Source: an uncultured Pseudomonadota bacterium (lineage in GTDB: Bacteria; Pseudomonadota; Gammaproteobacteria; Enterobacterales; Succinivibrionaceae). Taken from it: a stretch of DNA of 33,077 nucleotides. The notes below the pieces were generated by a model, which did not search any database, was not told the origin of the DNA, and saw only the letters and a program-made list of their open reading frames with translations. The DNA lies in NCBI GenBank assembly GCA_900317945.1, contig ONIT01000017.1:1-33077 (forward strand), written 5' to 3'. Shown piece by piece: positions 24,068 to 33,050 of the stretch; position 1 is the first letter of the stretch; each line of letters begins with the position of its first letter. The position numbers and the translations under genes were made by a program.

Positions 24068-24856
24068 TCAGCGGATGATTCCGCGCTCTGAAACCTTGAT
24101 GAAGTCCACCAGGGGCTGTATGCAGGGGAACTCCTCTGTCATGCCCTCAAGCTTGACGAGAGCCTCCTTGATCTGGAGATCCTCGCGGTAGATGATCCGG
24201 TATGCGCGGCGGATGGCCATAATCTGCGCGGAGGTGAAGCCTCTCCTCTGCAGGCCGACGACATTCACGCCGAAGGGCTTGGCGTAATGCCCGGCTGCCA
24301 TGACATAGGGAGGAACGTCCATGTTGAGCGCTGCCATTCCGGCAATGAAGGCATGGTCGCCGACGCGCCCGTGCTGGTGTATGGCGGCAAGACCGCCGAA
24401 GATCACCCAGTTTCCGATATGGACATGCCCCGCAAGAGTCGCGTTGTTGGCAAAGATGCAGTCATCGCCCACGCGGCAGTCATGCGCCACATGGGAGTTG
24501 ATCATGAAGAGGTTCCTGGAGCCGACCCGGGTGATGCCCTCGTCCTGCACGGTGCCGCGGTGCATCGAGCAGTGCTCGCGGATGACGTTGTCATCGCCGA
24601 TCTCAAGATAGGTCCTCTCGCCGGCATACTTCTTGTCCTGGCAGTCCTCGCCGATTGACGCGAACTGGAAGATCCTGTTCCGGCAGCCGATCTTGGTCGG
24701 TCCCTTGATGACGCAGTGGGAGCCTATGACAGTTCCCTCTCCGATCTCGACTTCCTTTCCGATGTATGTCCACGGGCCGACAGTTACGCCGGCGCCGATT
24801 GAAACGCCGTCCTCAACTATCGCGGTCTCATGAATCCTTGCACTTGAATCTATCAT
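24068..24856 (-). CDS. lpxA: UDP-N-acetylglucosamine acyltransferase LpxA
   Basis: LpxA catalyses the first step of lipid A synthesis, moving a 3-hydroxyacyl chain from ACP to the 3-OH of UDP-GlcNAc. The 262 residues form a left-handed beta-helix of hexapeptide repeats (about 1-190), with [14 protein letters not shown] carrying the catalytic His. [13 protein letters not shown], a C-terminal helical part with [14 protein letters not shown], and a terminal RGIIR follow. It starts 9 bases after fabZ. The length is that of E. coli LpxA (262). Confidence 0.98.
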   Translation of the reverse strand: MIDSSARIHETAIVEDGVSIGAGVTVGPWTYIGKEVEIGEGTVIGSHCVIKGPTKIGCRNRIFQFASIGEDCQDKKYAGERTYLEIGDDNVIREHCSMHRGTVQDEGITRVGSRNLFMINSHVAHDCRVGDDCIFANNATLAGHVHIGNWVIFGGLAAIHQHGRVGDHAFIAGMAALNMDVPPYVMAAGHYAKPFGVNVVGLQRRGFTSAQIMAIRRAYRIIYREDLQIKEALVKLEGMTEEFPCIQPLVDFIKVSERGIIR

Positions 24857-24865
24857 GTCGCGTTA

Positions 24866-25327
24866 TCAGATCTTAACCTTGGCACACATAAGCTCGGCGG
24901 AGCAGACTACATCGCCGTCAACCGATGCTACTCCGGTAAATCTTGCGATTCCCCTGCGCTCCTTTAGGAACTCCACGTCAAGCACCATCTGATCTCCCGG
25001 GATTACCGGCTTGCGGAACTTGGCATTCTCAACCGATGCGAAGTAGTAGAGCTCGTCGGCATTGGGCTTGCCGACCATGGTGAACGCCAGGATGCCGGTC
25101 GCCTGGGCCATGGACTCAAGGATGAGGACGCCCGGAAGGACGGGCTTTACCGGGAAATGCCCCTGGAAGTACGGCTCGTCGTAGGAAACGTTCTTTATAG
25201 CCTTCAGAGTCTTCTTCTCATCGCTGATGGTGTAGTCAAGTACTCTGTCTACCAGCAGGAACGGAAAACGGTGCGGCAGTAGCTCCATGATCTGCTGTAT
25301 GTCAATGCGCTTAATTTCTTCAGTCAA
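24866..25327 (-). CDS. fabZ: 3-hydroxyacyl-ACP dehydratase FabZ
   Basis: FabZ dehydrates 3-hydroxyacyl-ACP in fatty acid elongation and competes with LpxA/LpxD for the same acyl-ACP pool. The 153-residue hot-dog enzyme shows [18 protein letters not shown], the active-site His in [19 protein letters not shown] with the catalytic Glu in ESMAQATG, and [12 protein letters not shown]. There is no ATG start. TTG at 25327 is chosen because it aligns with the E. coli N-terminus and follows GGGTGA by 4 bases. TTG at 25339 is an alternative adding four residues. The 155-base gap to lpxD contains a small CCGGC/GCCGG hairpin (25350-25363). Confidence 0.95.
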   Translation of the reverse strand: MTEEIKRIDIQQIMELLPHRFPFLLVDRVLDYTISDEKKTLKAIKNVSYDEPYFQGHFPVKPVLPGVLILESMAQATGILAFTMVGKPNADELYYFASVENAKFRKPVIPGDQMVLDVEFLKERRGIARFTGVASVDGDVVCSAELMCAKVKI

Positions 25328-25482
25328 TCCATCACCCAATTATCATCAGCCGGCACCTGCCGGAATACTTTAAAAACCAAAAACAAAAGGAGCAGCATGA
25401 GTTTATCATACTGCACCTCTGTAAAAGCCAACGGACCTATCAATATTTTATCAGACTGAGCAATTTTCCTGCAGCCGGCCGC

Positions 25483-26508
25483 TCACTTTTCCTCTTCAGC
25501 GAGCTTCTCAAGATGAGCGACGCGCCTGAAGAGATCATCGAGCTCGCCGAAGCGGACCGCGTTGCGGCGCCACTTCTTCTCCGGATGGGCAATGGTTGCA
25601 GAGCCCCAGACCGTGCCGGACTTCCTTATGCTTGCAGCTACCGCAGTGCCTCCCGCGATCGTGACCTGATCCGCGATGCTGATATGGCCCGCGAACACGC
25701 TGCGCCCGCCGATGATGCAGTACTTCCCGATATTGACGCTGCCTGCCACGACTGTCGCGCCGGCCATGGCCGTGCCATAGCCGATGTGATCGTTGTGGGC
25801 AATCTGGCAGAGGTTGTCGATGATGACGTTGCTCTCAATGACAGTGTCATCTACGGCTCCCCGGTCAACGCAGGTGTTTGCCCCGATCTCAACCCGGTCG
25901 CCGATGGTGACGGAGCCCAGCTGCGGGATCTTGACCCACTCGCCGCGCTCGTTGGCGTAGCCGAAGCCGTCAGAGCCGATTACCGCGCCGGCCTGGAACA
26001 GGCAGTGCGATCCGATCCTGACATTGTGATAGATGCTGACTCCTGACCAGAGCTTGGTGAAGCTCCCTATGGAGGCATGCTTTCCTATAAAGCAGTTCGC
26101 GCCGATGGAGACGCTGTCCCCAATCTCGGCGCCGTCCTCAATCACTGTGCCCGGGCCTACGGAGACGCCCTTCCCGAGCCTCGCCGAAGGAGAGATCACG
26201 GCGCGGTCTGAGATCCCTTCTGCTGGGAGCGGAGTGGTGTCCAGGATCTGAGCCGCCTTCGCGAATCCTACATAGGGATCCGGCATGACAAGCGCCGTAG
26301 TCCTGCAGTGCTCCAGATCATCCTTCCGGATGATGACCACGCCGGCGCCGGTATTCGCGAGATCCTCCCGGTACTTGGAGTCCGAGAGGAAGCTCAGCTC
26401 ATCCTTCTTTGCCGCCGCAAGGTTCCCGATGCGGGATATTTCCGCACCGGGATCTCCGTGGAGCTCTGCCCCGAGCCTCTCTGCAAGTTCCTGAGCAGTT
26501 ATGCCCAT
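25483..26508 (-). CDS. lpxD: UDP-3-O-(3-hydroxyacyl)glucosamine N-acyltransferase LpxD
   Basis: LpxD adds the N-linked 3-hydroxyacyl chain in the third step of lipid A synthesis. The 341 residues have an N-terminal uridine-binding domain (MGITAQELAERLGAELHGD...ELSFLSDSKY) and then a left-handed beta-helix of hexapeptide repeats. This holds GSDGFGYA and NLCQIAHNDHIGYG with the catalytic His. A C-terminal helix (FGELDDLFRRVAHLEKLAEE) completes it. It starts 3 bases after the skp stop. Length agrees with E. coli (341). Confidence 0.97.
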   Translation of the reverse strand: MGITAQELAERLGAELHGDPGAEISRIGNLAAAKKDELSFLSDSKYREDLANTGAGVVIIRKDDLEHCRTTALVMPDPYVGFAKAAQILDTTPLPAEGISDRAVISPSARLGKGVSVGPGTVIEDGAEIGDSVSIGANCFIGKHASIGSFTKLWSGVSIYHNVRIGSHCLFQAGAVIGSDGFGYANERGEWVKIPQLGSVTIGDRVEIGANTCVDRGAVDDTVIESNVIIDNLCQIAHNDHIGYGTAMAGATVVAGSVNIGKYCIIGGRSVFAGHISIADQVTIAGGTAVAASIRKSGTVWGSATIAHPEKKWRRNAVRFGELDDLFRRVAHLEKLAEEEK

Positions 26509-26511
26509 AGA

Positions 26512-27021
26512 TTACTTGTCCTTGCTGACGATCTGGATGACCTGGTCAGAAATGTTGATGCTGTCGACAGCATAGGCGACATTGTCTCCGGAGAGAACGA
26601 TGTCAAAATGCTTGTCCTTCGCGATCTTCTCGATGGCAGCCTGGATCTTGGTCAGGATCTTGTCGTTCTCGGTCTTGAGAGCGCGGCGGCGATCCTCCTC
26701 AAGGGCCTGGGCCTTGAGACGGTACTCGGATGAAACCTCGGCCAGCTTCCTCTGGTTCTTGGTGTAGTCAGCCTGGCTCATGGAGCCGCCGTCACGGGTA
26801 AGCTTGTCCTGAAGCGCCTTGCCCTGATCAGCGAGTCTCTCGACTTCCTTGACGCGGGAGCTGAACTGGCTCTTGAGCCTTGCGTCAGCAGCCTTGGTCT
26901 GGGGCAGCTCGGAAATAATCTGCGGAAGATTGATTACCGCAATCTTGGTATCAGCCTCGGCAGCACCGGCAGCTCCCAGTGCAACTGCTCCGGCAAGAGC
27001 GACAGTCATCAGCTTGTTCAT
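26512..27021 (-). CDS. skp: Periplasmic chaperone Skp (OmpH family)
   Basis: Skp is a trimeric periplasmic chaperone that carries unfolded outer-membrane proteins to the Bam complex. The 169 residues begin with a Sec signal peptide (MNKLMTVALAGAVALGA..., cleaved after about residue 23), a beta-strand start (TKIAVINLPQII), long basic coiled-coil tentacles (about 45-125), and a closing strand (HFDIVLSGDNVAYA). AAGGAG lies 5 bases before the ATG, one of the best ribosome-binding sites in the window. It sits between bamA and lpxD, as in E. coli. Confidence 0.95.
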   Translation of the reverse strand: MNKLMTVALAGAVALGAAGAAEADTKIAVINLPQIISELPQTKAADARLKSQFSSRVKEVERLADQGKALQDKLTRDGGSMSQADYTKNQRKLAEVSSEYRLKAQALEEDRRRALKTENDKILTKIQAAIEKIAKDKHFDIVLSGDNVAYAVDSINISDQVIQIVSKDK

Positions 27022-27037
27022 TTTTACTCCTTTTATT

Positions 27038-27059
27038 CAGCCGGATGCGATCCGGACTG
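27038..27059 (-). other. Hairpin between bamA and skp
   Basis: Minus-strand inverted repeat CCGGAT-CGC-ATCCGG, extended by CAG/CTG, ends 16 bases before the skp ATG and just ahead of its ribosome-binding site. It is followed by A-rich sequence, not T, so it is probably an mRNA-stability or processing element that favours skp expression over bamA rather than a terminator. Confidence 0.45.
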
Positions 27060-27077
27060 ATAATTAAAAAATAATCC

Positions 27078-29492
27078 TTAGAATGTTCTTCCCATGCTGA
27101 ACGAGAAGTTCTCCATCCGGTCACCATCACGCTTCTTGACCGGGAAGGCGTATGTGAAGGTCAGCGGGCCTACCGGCGAGATCCACTGGATGCTGAATCC
27201 CGCGGATGAGCGGTAGTACCACGGATCCGACATATCGTAAATGTAGTCGCAGTCATACATGCACTGCTTGTAGTTGTCCGGATCAAACTTGGTGTCCCAG
27301 ACATTTCCGACATCGAAGAACATCGAGGTGCGGATCTGATCCTTGTAGTTCTCGGAGACGAACGGCGTCGGAACAATGAGCTCTCCGGTAGCGGCGTACA
27401 TCGCGTTGCCGCCGATTGCGGTCTTGGTGCCGATCGCGCTGGTGTTGCCGTAGTAGTCAACCTGGTAGATGGCCTTCGGTCCTACTGAATTGTTCCTGAA
27501 GCCCCTTACCCAGAGATCGCCTCCGAGTGTGTAGTTCTCGAAGAACGGCAGGATCTCGTCGCGCCCGTCCTTCTCGCCGTAGCCGTCGCCGTAGGCGCCC
27601 TTCGCGCGGAGCGCAACCACGTACTCATGCGAGCTCGAGAGAGGTATGTACATTGACGCGCTGGCGTTCACCTTGTAATACTGCAGGTCGGAGAACGGCA
27701 TCGACACCTCTACGCCGGCGGACTCCTTGTTTCCGGACGTCGGGAAGATCGCCTTGTCGAGCTCGTTCCTGGTCCAGCCGGCTCCGAGCTTGTAGGTGTC
27801 GAAGACCATCTCGTTGTCGTCGTTGATATTGTCCTCGTACACCTTCCAGAACCTCTTCATCTGGCTGTAGGCCTGGAGCTGCGAGATGAGGTTGTGCTCC
27901 CAGCCGACGGTGAAGTTGACGAAGTTGAGCTCGTTTATCGGGTATCCGACCGAGAGATCAAGCCCGTAGGACTTCGAGTTGTAGTCGACAAGGTCATCAT
28001 CACCCGCCTCGTAGCGCTGGTAGAAGGCGCGGAGACCAAGCGCGACGCCGTCGACAGTGAAGTAAGGATCGCGGAGCTTGATCTCGTACTTCCTGCTCGA
28101 CTTGTTGTAGGAGAAGGTGAACTCCGCCCTGTTTCCTGTTCCGAGGATGTTGTCCTGCGCCACAGTCGCGGTGAAGTTGACATGGGAGACGCTGCCGTAG
28201 CCGATGTTTCCGCTGATGGAGCCGACTCTCTTCTCGTGGACCTTGACATCAAGATCCACCGTGTCGTTCGAAGCGTCAGCCTTCTTCTCGGTAATGTCGA
28301 CCTTGTCGAAGAAGCCGAGTCGGTTGAGCCTGTCCTTGGACTGCTGGACGCGTGAGTTCGAGAGCCAGGTTCCCTCGACCTGACGGAGCTCGCGCCTGAT
28401 GACCACGTCACGAGTGGTCTTGTTGCCGTTGATGTTGATGTGCCTTACATAAATTCTGCTTCCGGTCTGCACGTTGACGTTAAGCGCGACGGTCTTCTCC
28501 TCGTCATTGAACACCGGGAAGAACGTAACCTTGGGCTTCGCGTAGCCGTACTTGTCGATGAAGTCCTCAAGGACCTTCTCGGAGTGCGCGACGCGCTGCC
28601 CGGAGTAGACATCTCCGTCCTGGATGGGAACCAGCTTCTCCATCTCCGGGAAATGCTCGGCGAACTCGCCGTTGAAGCTTACGCCCTTGACGGTATAGAC
28701 GTCTCCCTCATTGATGTAGATGGTGATGTAGACGCTTTTCTTGTCCGGGGAGAGCGAGAGATCTGCTGACTTGATCTGGAACCTGGCGTAGCCGCGGTTC
28801 TTGTAGAAGTCAGTGAGCTCCTTGAGGTCCTTGTCGAGGACGCTCTTGTTGTAGTTCCTGGACTGGAAAATGTTCCACCAGGCGAGGTCGTCATTGGTGT
28901 CGAAAATCGAGAGGAGCTTCTCCTCAGTGAACGACTTGTTGCCGATGATGTTGATCTGGCGGACATTGGCGGTCCTGCCCTCGGCAAACTCGAATCTGAT
29001 CTTGACTCTGTTCCTCGGAAGCTCGGTTACGACGGCGTTGATTCTCGCGGAGTAGTGTCCGGCGCTGTTGTAGTACTCACGGAGGGCGTGCTCGATCTCG
29101 GTGAGCACGGTGCGGTCAAGCACCTGCCCGGTCGCGATGCCGTGCTGCTTGACGACCTCGTCGAGCTGATCCTTCTTCATGCTGTCGTTGCCGACATACT
29201 CGATGTCGGCAATCATCGGGCGCTCCTTCACTACGATCCTGAGCACTCCGCCCTCATCGTAGAACTTGACGTCATCGAAGTTGCCGGTGGAATAGAGCTT
29301 CTTTATGCCGCCTGAAACCGACTCACGGGTCAGTGGATCGCCCACCCTGAGCGGCAGGTTGACCAGCACCGCTCCCAGCGAAACCCTCTGCAGTCCCTCT
29401 ACTTTTATATCCTTGATCACACCGTCTGCGCTGGCTGAGTTTGCTGCCAAAATCATAGTGCCAAGCAGGCCTAGAACAAATTTCCGGGACAT
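27078..29492 (-). CDS. bamA: Outer-membrane protein assembly factor BamA
   Basis: BamA is the Omp85 core of the machine that folds beta-barrel proteins into the outer membrane. The 804 residues comprise a signal peptide (about 1-23, ending ANSASA), five POTRA domains (about 24-420), and a 16-strand barrel. The barrel contains the conserved LWVRGFRNNSVGP motif at about 660 and the C-terminal beta-signal FSFSMGRTF ending in Phe. An extracellular loop has a close Cys pair (QCMYDC, about 744 and 748). ATG at 29492, 2 bases after the rseP stop, is preferred to a TTG two codons upstream that overlaps rseP. Confidence 0.97.
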   Translation of the reverse strand: MSRKFVLGLLGTMILAANSASADGVIKDIKVEGLQRVSLGAVLVNLPLRVGDPLTRESVSGGIKKLYSTGNFDDVKFYDEGGVLRIVVKERPMIADIEYVGNDSMKKDQLDEVVKQHGIATGQVLDRTVLTEIEHALREYYNSAGHYSARINAVVTELPRNRVKIRFEFAEGRTANVRQINIIGNKSFTEEKLLSIFDTNDDLAWWNIFQSRNYNKSVLDKDLKELTDFYKNRGYARFQIKSADLSLSPDKKSVYITIYINEGDVYTVKGVSFNGEFAEHFPEMEKLVPIQDGDVYSGQRVAHSEKVLEDFIDKYGYAKPKVTFFPVFNDEEKTVALNVNVQTGSRIYVRHININGNKTTRDVVIRRELRQVEGTWLSNSRVQQSKDRLNRLGFFDKVDITEKKADASNDTVDLDVKVHEKRVGSISGNIGYGSVSHVNFTATVAQDNILGTGNRAEFTFSYNKSSRKYEIKLRDPYFTVDGVALGLRAFYQRYEAGDDDLVDYNSKSYGLDLSVGYPINELNFVNFTVGWEHNLISQLQAYSQMKRFWKVYEDNINDDNEMVFDTYKLGAGWTRNELDKAIFPTSGNKESAGVEVSMPFSDLQYYKVNASASMYIPLSSSHEYVVALRAKGAYGDGYGEKDGRDEILPFFENYTLGGDLWVRGFRNNSVGPKAIYQVDYYGNTSAIGTKTAIGGNAMYAATGELIVPTPFVSENYKDQIRTSMFFDVGNVWDTKFDPDNYKQCMYDCDYIYDMSDPWYYRSSAGFSIQWISPVGPLTFTYAFPVKKRDGDRMENFSFSMGRTF

Positions 29493-29494
29493 TG

Positions 29495-30883
29495 TCAATT
29501 CCAGTAAACTATATCGTTGAAAACAGTAAACACGGTCAGCAGCACCAGCACCGCTATGCCGAAAGACATCAGGTACCGCTGAACTTTCTCAGGCACAGGT
29601 CTGCGGAATACAGCCTCGATGGCATAGAACAGGAGATGGCCGCCGTCAAGCACCGGCAGCGGAATCAGGTTTACGATGCCGAGGTTCACGCTGATTATAC
29701 CAAGAAAACTTAAAAAATATACGGCGCCCATATTGGCCGTCTCGCCGGCGCCGCGGGCTACGGCTATTGGTCCTGAGATGTTGTTTACGGGAATCGAGCC
29801 CGTGATGAGCTTCCCGAGCGTTACCCAGGTGAACTGCAGCACCTCAGCGGTCTTGTGGAAGGACATGCCGACCGAGTCAATGGGGCCGTACTTGGCGTTG
29901 ATTAAAAGGCTGTCATTGCGGTCAATCGCCGGGGCGACGCCGAAATAGCCGACGGTCTTCCCCTCATCCTCCTTGTCCTTGATGAGCACCTTGAGAGGGA
30001 TCTTCTTCCCGTCCCTCATGATCTCAGTGTCAGCGTAGCTGCCCGGCGCCATTACCCGGACCTCGGAGGTGAAGGAATTCCAGTCCTTATAGGGCTTTCC
30101 GTTGAGGGAGACAAGACGGTCGCCTGCCTTTATGCCGGCAAGCTCGGCGCCTGAGCCCTGCGCGACGAAGGCGACCCTGTCAGTAACATCGCCTACATAG
30201 GGGGTGATGCCGATGGAGGAGAGCGGCTTCAGGTTCTGCCTGTCGAGCACCCAGCCCGAGAGGTTTATCCTGGTGTCATGGACGCTCCCGGCGCCGAGAT
30301 CCTTCTGCACCCTCACAGGCACGCCGCTCTCCCCGATGTGCTCCACCAGCTTGAAGATGGTGTCCTGCCAGGTCCTGACCTCCTCTCCGTCAACGCTTAT
30401 GAAGAGATCCCGGTTCACGATGCCGGCCGCGTCCGCGGCGCTCCCCGGCGCGATGTCAGTGACGGCAGGCCTGAGGCCCGGCACTCCGATCATGAACATC
30501 AGCCAGTAGACGGCCAGCGCGAGCACGATGTTGAAGAACGGCCCCATGAAGACGATGAGGAAGCGCTTCCAGACCGGCTGGAAGTTGAACTCGTGCTCAA
30601 GCTCCTCCTCCTTCACCTCACCCTCGGTGCTGTCGAGCATCTGCACATAGCCGCCGAGCGGTATGGGCGCAATCGACCACTCGGTGCCGTGACGGTCCTT
30701 AAAGGAGCAGAGAACCTTGCCGAAGCCCAGGGAGAAGCGGAGGACCTTCACGCCGCAGAGACGCGCGGTGATGAAGTGTCCGTACTCGTGCACTGCTATC
30801 AGGATGGCAATCGCGAAGAGGAAGCAGAGCACTGTCCAGACTACGTTCCAGACCGAGCCCAGTATCATCAGGGAATCATTCAT
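29495..30883 (-). CDS. rseP: Site-2 intramembrane metalloprotease RseP
   Basis: RseP cleaves anti-sigma factor RseA and remnant signal peptides within the inner membrane. The 462 residues have the zinc motif HEYGH in the first TM helix (His32, Glu33, His36), and two central PDZ domains (about 120-320, with APGSAADAAGIVNRD and GSGAELAGIKAGDRLVSLNG). The second catalytic motif NLIPLPVLDGGHLL has its Asp at about 413. A terminal TM helix follows. It starts 8 bases after dxr and its stop is 2 bases from the bamA ATG, which links envelope-stress proteolysis to barrel assembly. Confidence 0.97.
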   Translation of the reverse strand: MNDSLMILGSVWNVVWTVLCFLFAIAILIAVHEYGHFITARLCGVKVLRFSLGFGKVLCSFKDRHGTEWSIAPIPLGGYVQMLDSTEGEVKEEELEHEFNFQPVWKRFLIVFMGPFFNIVLALAVYWLMFMIGVPGLRPAVTDIAPGSAADAAGIVNRDLFISVDGEEVRTWQDTIFKLVEHIGESGVPVRVQKDLGAGSVHDTRINLSGWVLDRQNLKPLSSIGITPYVGDVTDRVAFVAQGSGAELAGIKAGDRLVSLNGKPYKDWNSFTSEVRVMAPGSYADTEIMRDGKKIPLKVLIKDKEDEGKTVGYFGVAPAIDRNDSLLINAKYGPIDSVGMSFHKTAEVLQFTWVTLGKLITGSIPVNNISGPIAVARGAGETANMGAVYFLSFLGIISVNLGIVNLIPLPVLDGGHLLFYAIEAVFRRPVPEKVQRYLMSFGIAVLVLLTVFTVFNDIVYWN

Positions 30884-30891
30884 GGCAGTTC

Positions 30892-32100
30892 CTAAAGGGA
30901 GTATTTCTTGACAAGATCGGAGGCAAATGCCGAGGCTGCGCGGTCGAGCTCAAAAACATCCTCCATCGTTTCGCTCTTTTCAGAGGAGAAGCGCTCCACA
31001 GTCTCAGAGCAGACCCGCACGATGTCAGTGAACCTTATCCGGCGGTCAAGGAAGGCGGCGACAGCCTTCTCATTCGCCGCGTTGAGGGCTGTCGTCGCCG
31101 ACTGCCCGGACCAGCAGGAGTCAATCGCGAGGCGGAGGCACGGATAGCGGCTGAAGTCGGGCCTGATGAACTCAAGGTGCTCGATGGCGAAGAAGTCAAC
31201 CGGCCCGACGCCGCACTCAATCCTGTCAGGATAGGACATGACGCGCGCGATGGGTGTCCGCATGTCGGGGTTCCCGATCTCCGCGAGAACCGCCCCGTCG
31301 CGGTACTGCACCATGGAGTGAATCATGGACTCAGGATGGATTATCACCGAGATCTGGTCATTCTGCGCGTTGAAGAGCCATTTCGCCTCAATGAACTCGA
31401 AGCCCTTGTTCATCATGGTCGCGGAGTCAACTGAAATCTTCCGGCCCATGCTCCAGGTCGGGTGCGCTACAGCCTCCTCAGGCGTTATCGCGTCAAAGGT
31501 GCTGAGGTCTCTCTTCCGGAACGGCCCGCCCGAGCCAGTGAGAAGGAGCCTCGACACGCCGGCGGCCTTCAGATCGCAGTAGCCTATGGACTGCTGCACG
31601 CTCTCCGGCAGGCACTGGAACATGGCGTTGTGCTCGCTGTCTACGGGTAGGATGACCGAATGGCTCTTTCTTGCCTCATCGATGAAGAGGTGGCCGGTCA
31701 TGATGAGGGACTCCTTGTTAGCGAGGTAGAGCTTCTTTCCGGCCTTGATGGCGGCCAGGGCCGGCACGAGGCCTGCCGATCCTGAGATCGCGGCCATTAC
31801 GGAGTCGGTATCAGGCAGCGAGGCAATGCTTGAGAGCACATCGTAGCCGCCCTCAACCCTTACTGAGGCAAGCTCGGGATCCTCGCGGACGCGCTTCTCA
31901 AGGAGCGCTGCTGCATTTTTGTCGGCAAGCACCGCGACGTCAGGACGGAACTCCCTGATGTCCTTCAGCATCTTCTCGGCGTTGGATCCGGCGCCCAGCG
32001 CCTTTACCCTGAATCTCTCCGGGTTCCTTCTGATTACATCAAGAGTGTTCTGACCAATGGAGCCTGTTGAACCGAGTACTGTTATATTTTCAACATTCAT
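30892..32100 (-). CDS. dxr: 1-deoxy-D-xylulose 5-phosphate reductoisomerase
   Basis: Dxr (IspC) converts DXP to MEP with NADPH, the committed step of the non-mevalonate isoprenoid pathway that supplies undecaprenyl phosphate and quinones. The 402 residues start MNVENITVLGSTGSIGQNTL (NADPH-binding GSTGSIG) and contain LANKESLIMTG and LPVDSEHNAMFQCL. LTGSGGPFRKRDL, HPTWSMGRKISVDSATMMNKG and ATTALNAANEKAVAAFL follow. The ATG at 32100 is chosen; a TTG 30 bases upstream would add ten non-conserved residues. First gene of the long minus-strand operon, with a TATAAT upstream. Confidence 0.97.
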   Translation of the reverse strand: MNVENITVLGSTGSIGQNTLDVIRRNPERFRVKALGAGSNAEKMLKDIREFRPDVAVLADKNAAALLEKRVREDPELASVRVEGGYDVLSSIASLPDTDSVMAAISGSAGLVPALAAIKAGKKLYLANKESLIMTGHLFIDEARKSHSVILPVDSEHNAMFQCLPESVQQSIGYCDLKAAGVSRLLLTGSGGPFRKRDLSTFDAITPEEAVAHPTWSMGRKISVDSATMMNKGFEFIEAKWLFNAQNDQISVIIHPESMIHSMVQYRDGAVLAEIGNPDMRTPIARVMSYPDRIECGVGPVDFFAIEHLEFIRPDFSRYPCLRLAIDSCWSGQSATTALNAANEKAVAAFLDRRIRFTDIVRVCSETVERFSSEKSETMEDVFELDRAASAFASDLVKKYSL

Positions 32101-32131
32101 GCGGGATGCGCCTGATACTGCAAAAAACAAA

Positions 32132-32165
32132 GACGCGCCTATTATAAACCATTAAGGGGCGCGTC
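32132..32165 (-). promoter_or_regulatory. Candidate dxr promoter inside a perfect inverted repeat
   Basis: On the minus strand a consensus TATAAT (complement of 32140-32145) lies about 40 bases before the dxr ATG. It is enclosed by perfect 8-bp arms GACGCGCC/GGCGCGTC (32158-32165 and 32132-32139). The -35 is poor. The arms may be an operator for a dimeric regulator, or simply an 18-base-loop hairpin in read-through mRNA. Confidence 0.4.
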
Positions 32166-32175
32166 CTGCTGTACG

Positions 32176-32202
32176 AAAAAAGGCCGGGTCTCTCAGCCCA
32201 GC
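32176..32202 (-). terminator. Intrinsic terminator overlapping the end of cdsA
   Basis: Stem GCTGGG/CCCGGC (one G-T pair; 32197-32202 with 32083-equivalent arm at 32183-32188) with an 8-base loop, followed on the minus strand by one C and six T (32181-32176). The stem includes the last codons and stop of cdsA. It separates uppS-cdsA from dxr. Confidence 0.65.
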
Positions 32203-33050
32203 ACGCTGAGCACCGCGAGGTAGACCGGAAGTGCCGCGGTAAGCGAGTCAACCCGGTCAAGTACCCCGCCGTGCCCCGGTAGGAGATTGCTTGAGTCCTT
32301 CACTCCGGCGCTCCTCTTGAACATGCTCTCAGTGAGGTCACCCATGACCGAGAACACAATCGCGGCCGCGGATGCGGCAAGAACGGGGAGAGTATGCGCC
32401 GCGCTCTGCGAGAATGCCACAGCGACAATGCCAGAGAGAACGATGCCGCCCGCGAGCCCCTCTACGGTCTTGCCGGGGCTGACCTTCGGGATCATGTGGT
32501 GCTTTCCGAAATTCTTGCCCGCAAAATACGCGCCGCTGTCCGCGCACCAGACAAGGAGCATCGGATAGAGGAGGTTGAGCCCCTCGGACTCAAAGGGCAG
32601 CACCGGGATGTCGCCGTTCCCGGTATGGAGGATGACGAGCGAGATGAGGAACGGCACCAGAGTGAGGAGGCCGAAGACGGCCTTGAGGGCAGCTGATGAC
32701 TTCCACCATACGCTCTTCTCCGGGTAGGTGAGCACCATTGCTGATGCGAGGATCCACCATACGGAGGCAATGGACACTGCGGCGACGGCAGCCGCGGATC
32801 CGAAGCTGGCGGCATGATTATGCCCCTCGCCCCAGAGCCCTGGCACAAGCGCTAGAGCGGCTCCCCCGAGCACGAGAATCGCTGCGCCGTAGGGGATCCT
32901 GGCCTTTGCCGATATGAACTGTCCCCATTCCCAGCCGCCGAGAACAGCAATCAGCACGGATGCCGCAAGGTAGCCGTACCACGGGAAATAGAACATCCAA
33001 AGCACTGCGAGCACAATAAGCACTGCGCCCGTTATTATTCTCTGCTTCAT
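32193..33050 (-). CDS. cdsA: Phosphatidate cytidylyltransferase CdsA
   Basis: CdsA makes CDP-diacylglycerol from CTP and phosphatidate, feeding all phospholipid synthesis. The 285-residue integral membrane protein starts MKQRIITGAVLIVLAVLWMF, has about eight hydrophobic segments, and carries the family signature SMFKRSAGVKDSSNLLPGHG followed by GVLDRVDS near the C-terminus. MLLVWCADSGAYFAGKNFGKH and SPGKTVEGLAGG are further conserved parts. The start overlaps a probable uppS stop by 4 bases (ATGA). An intrinsic terminator overlaps its stop. Confidence 0.97.
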   Translation of the reverse strand: MKQRIITGAVLIVLAVLWMFYFPWYGYLAASVLIAVLGGWEWGQFISAKARIPYGAAILVLGGAALALVPGLWGEGHNHAASFGSAAAVAAVSIASVWWILASAMVLTYPEKSVWWKSSAALKAVFGLLTLVPFLISLVILHTGNGDIPVLPFESEGLNLLYPMLLVWCADSGAYFAGKNFGKHHMIPKVSPGKTVEGLAGGIVLSGIVAVAFSQSAAHTLPVLAASAAAIVFSVMGDLTESMFKRSAGVKDSSNLLPGHGGVLDRVDSLTAALPVYLAVLSVLG

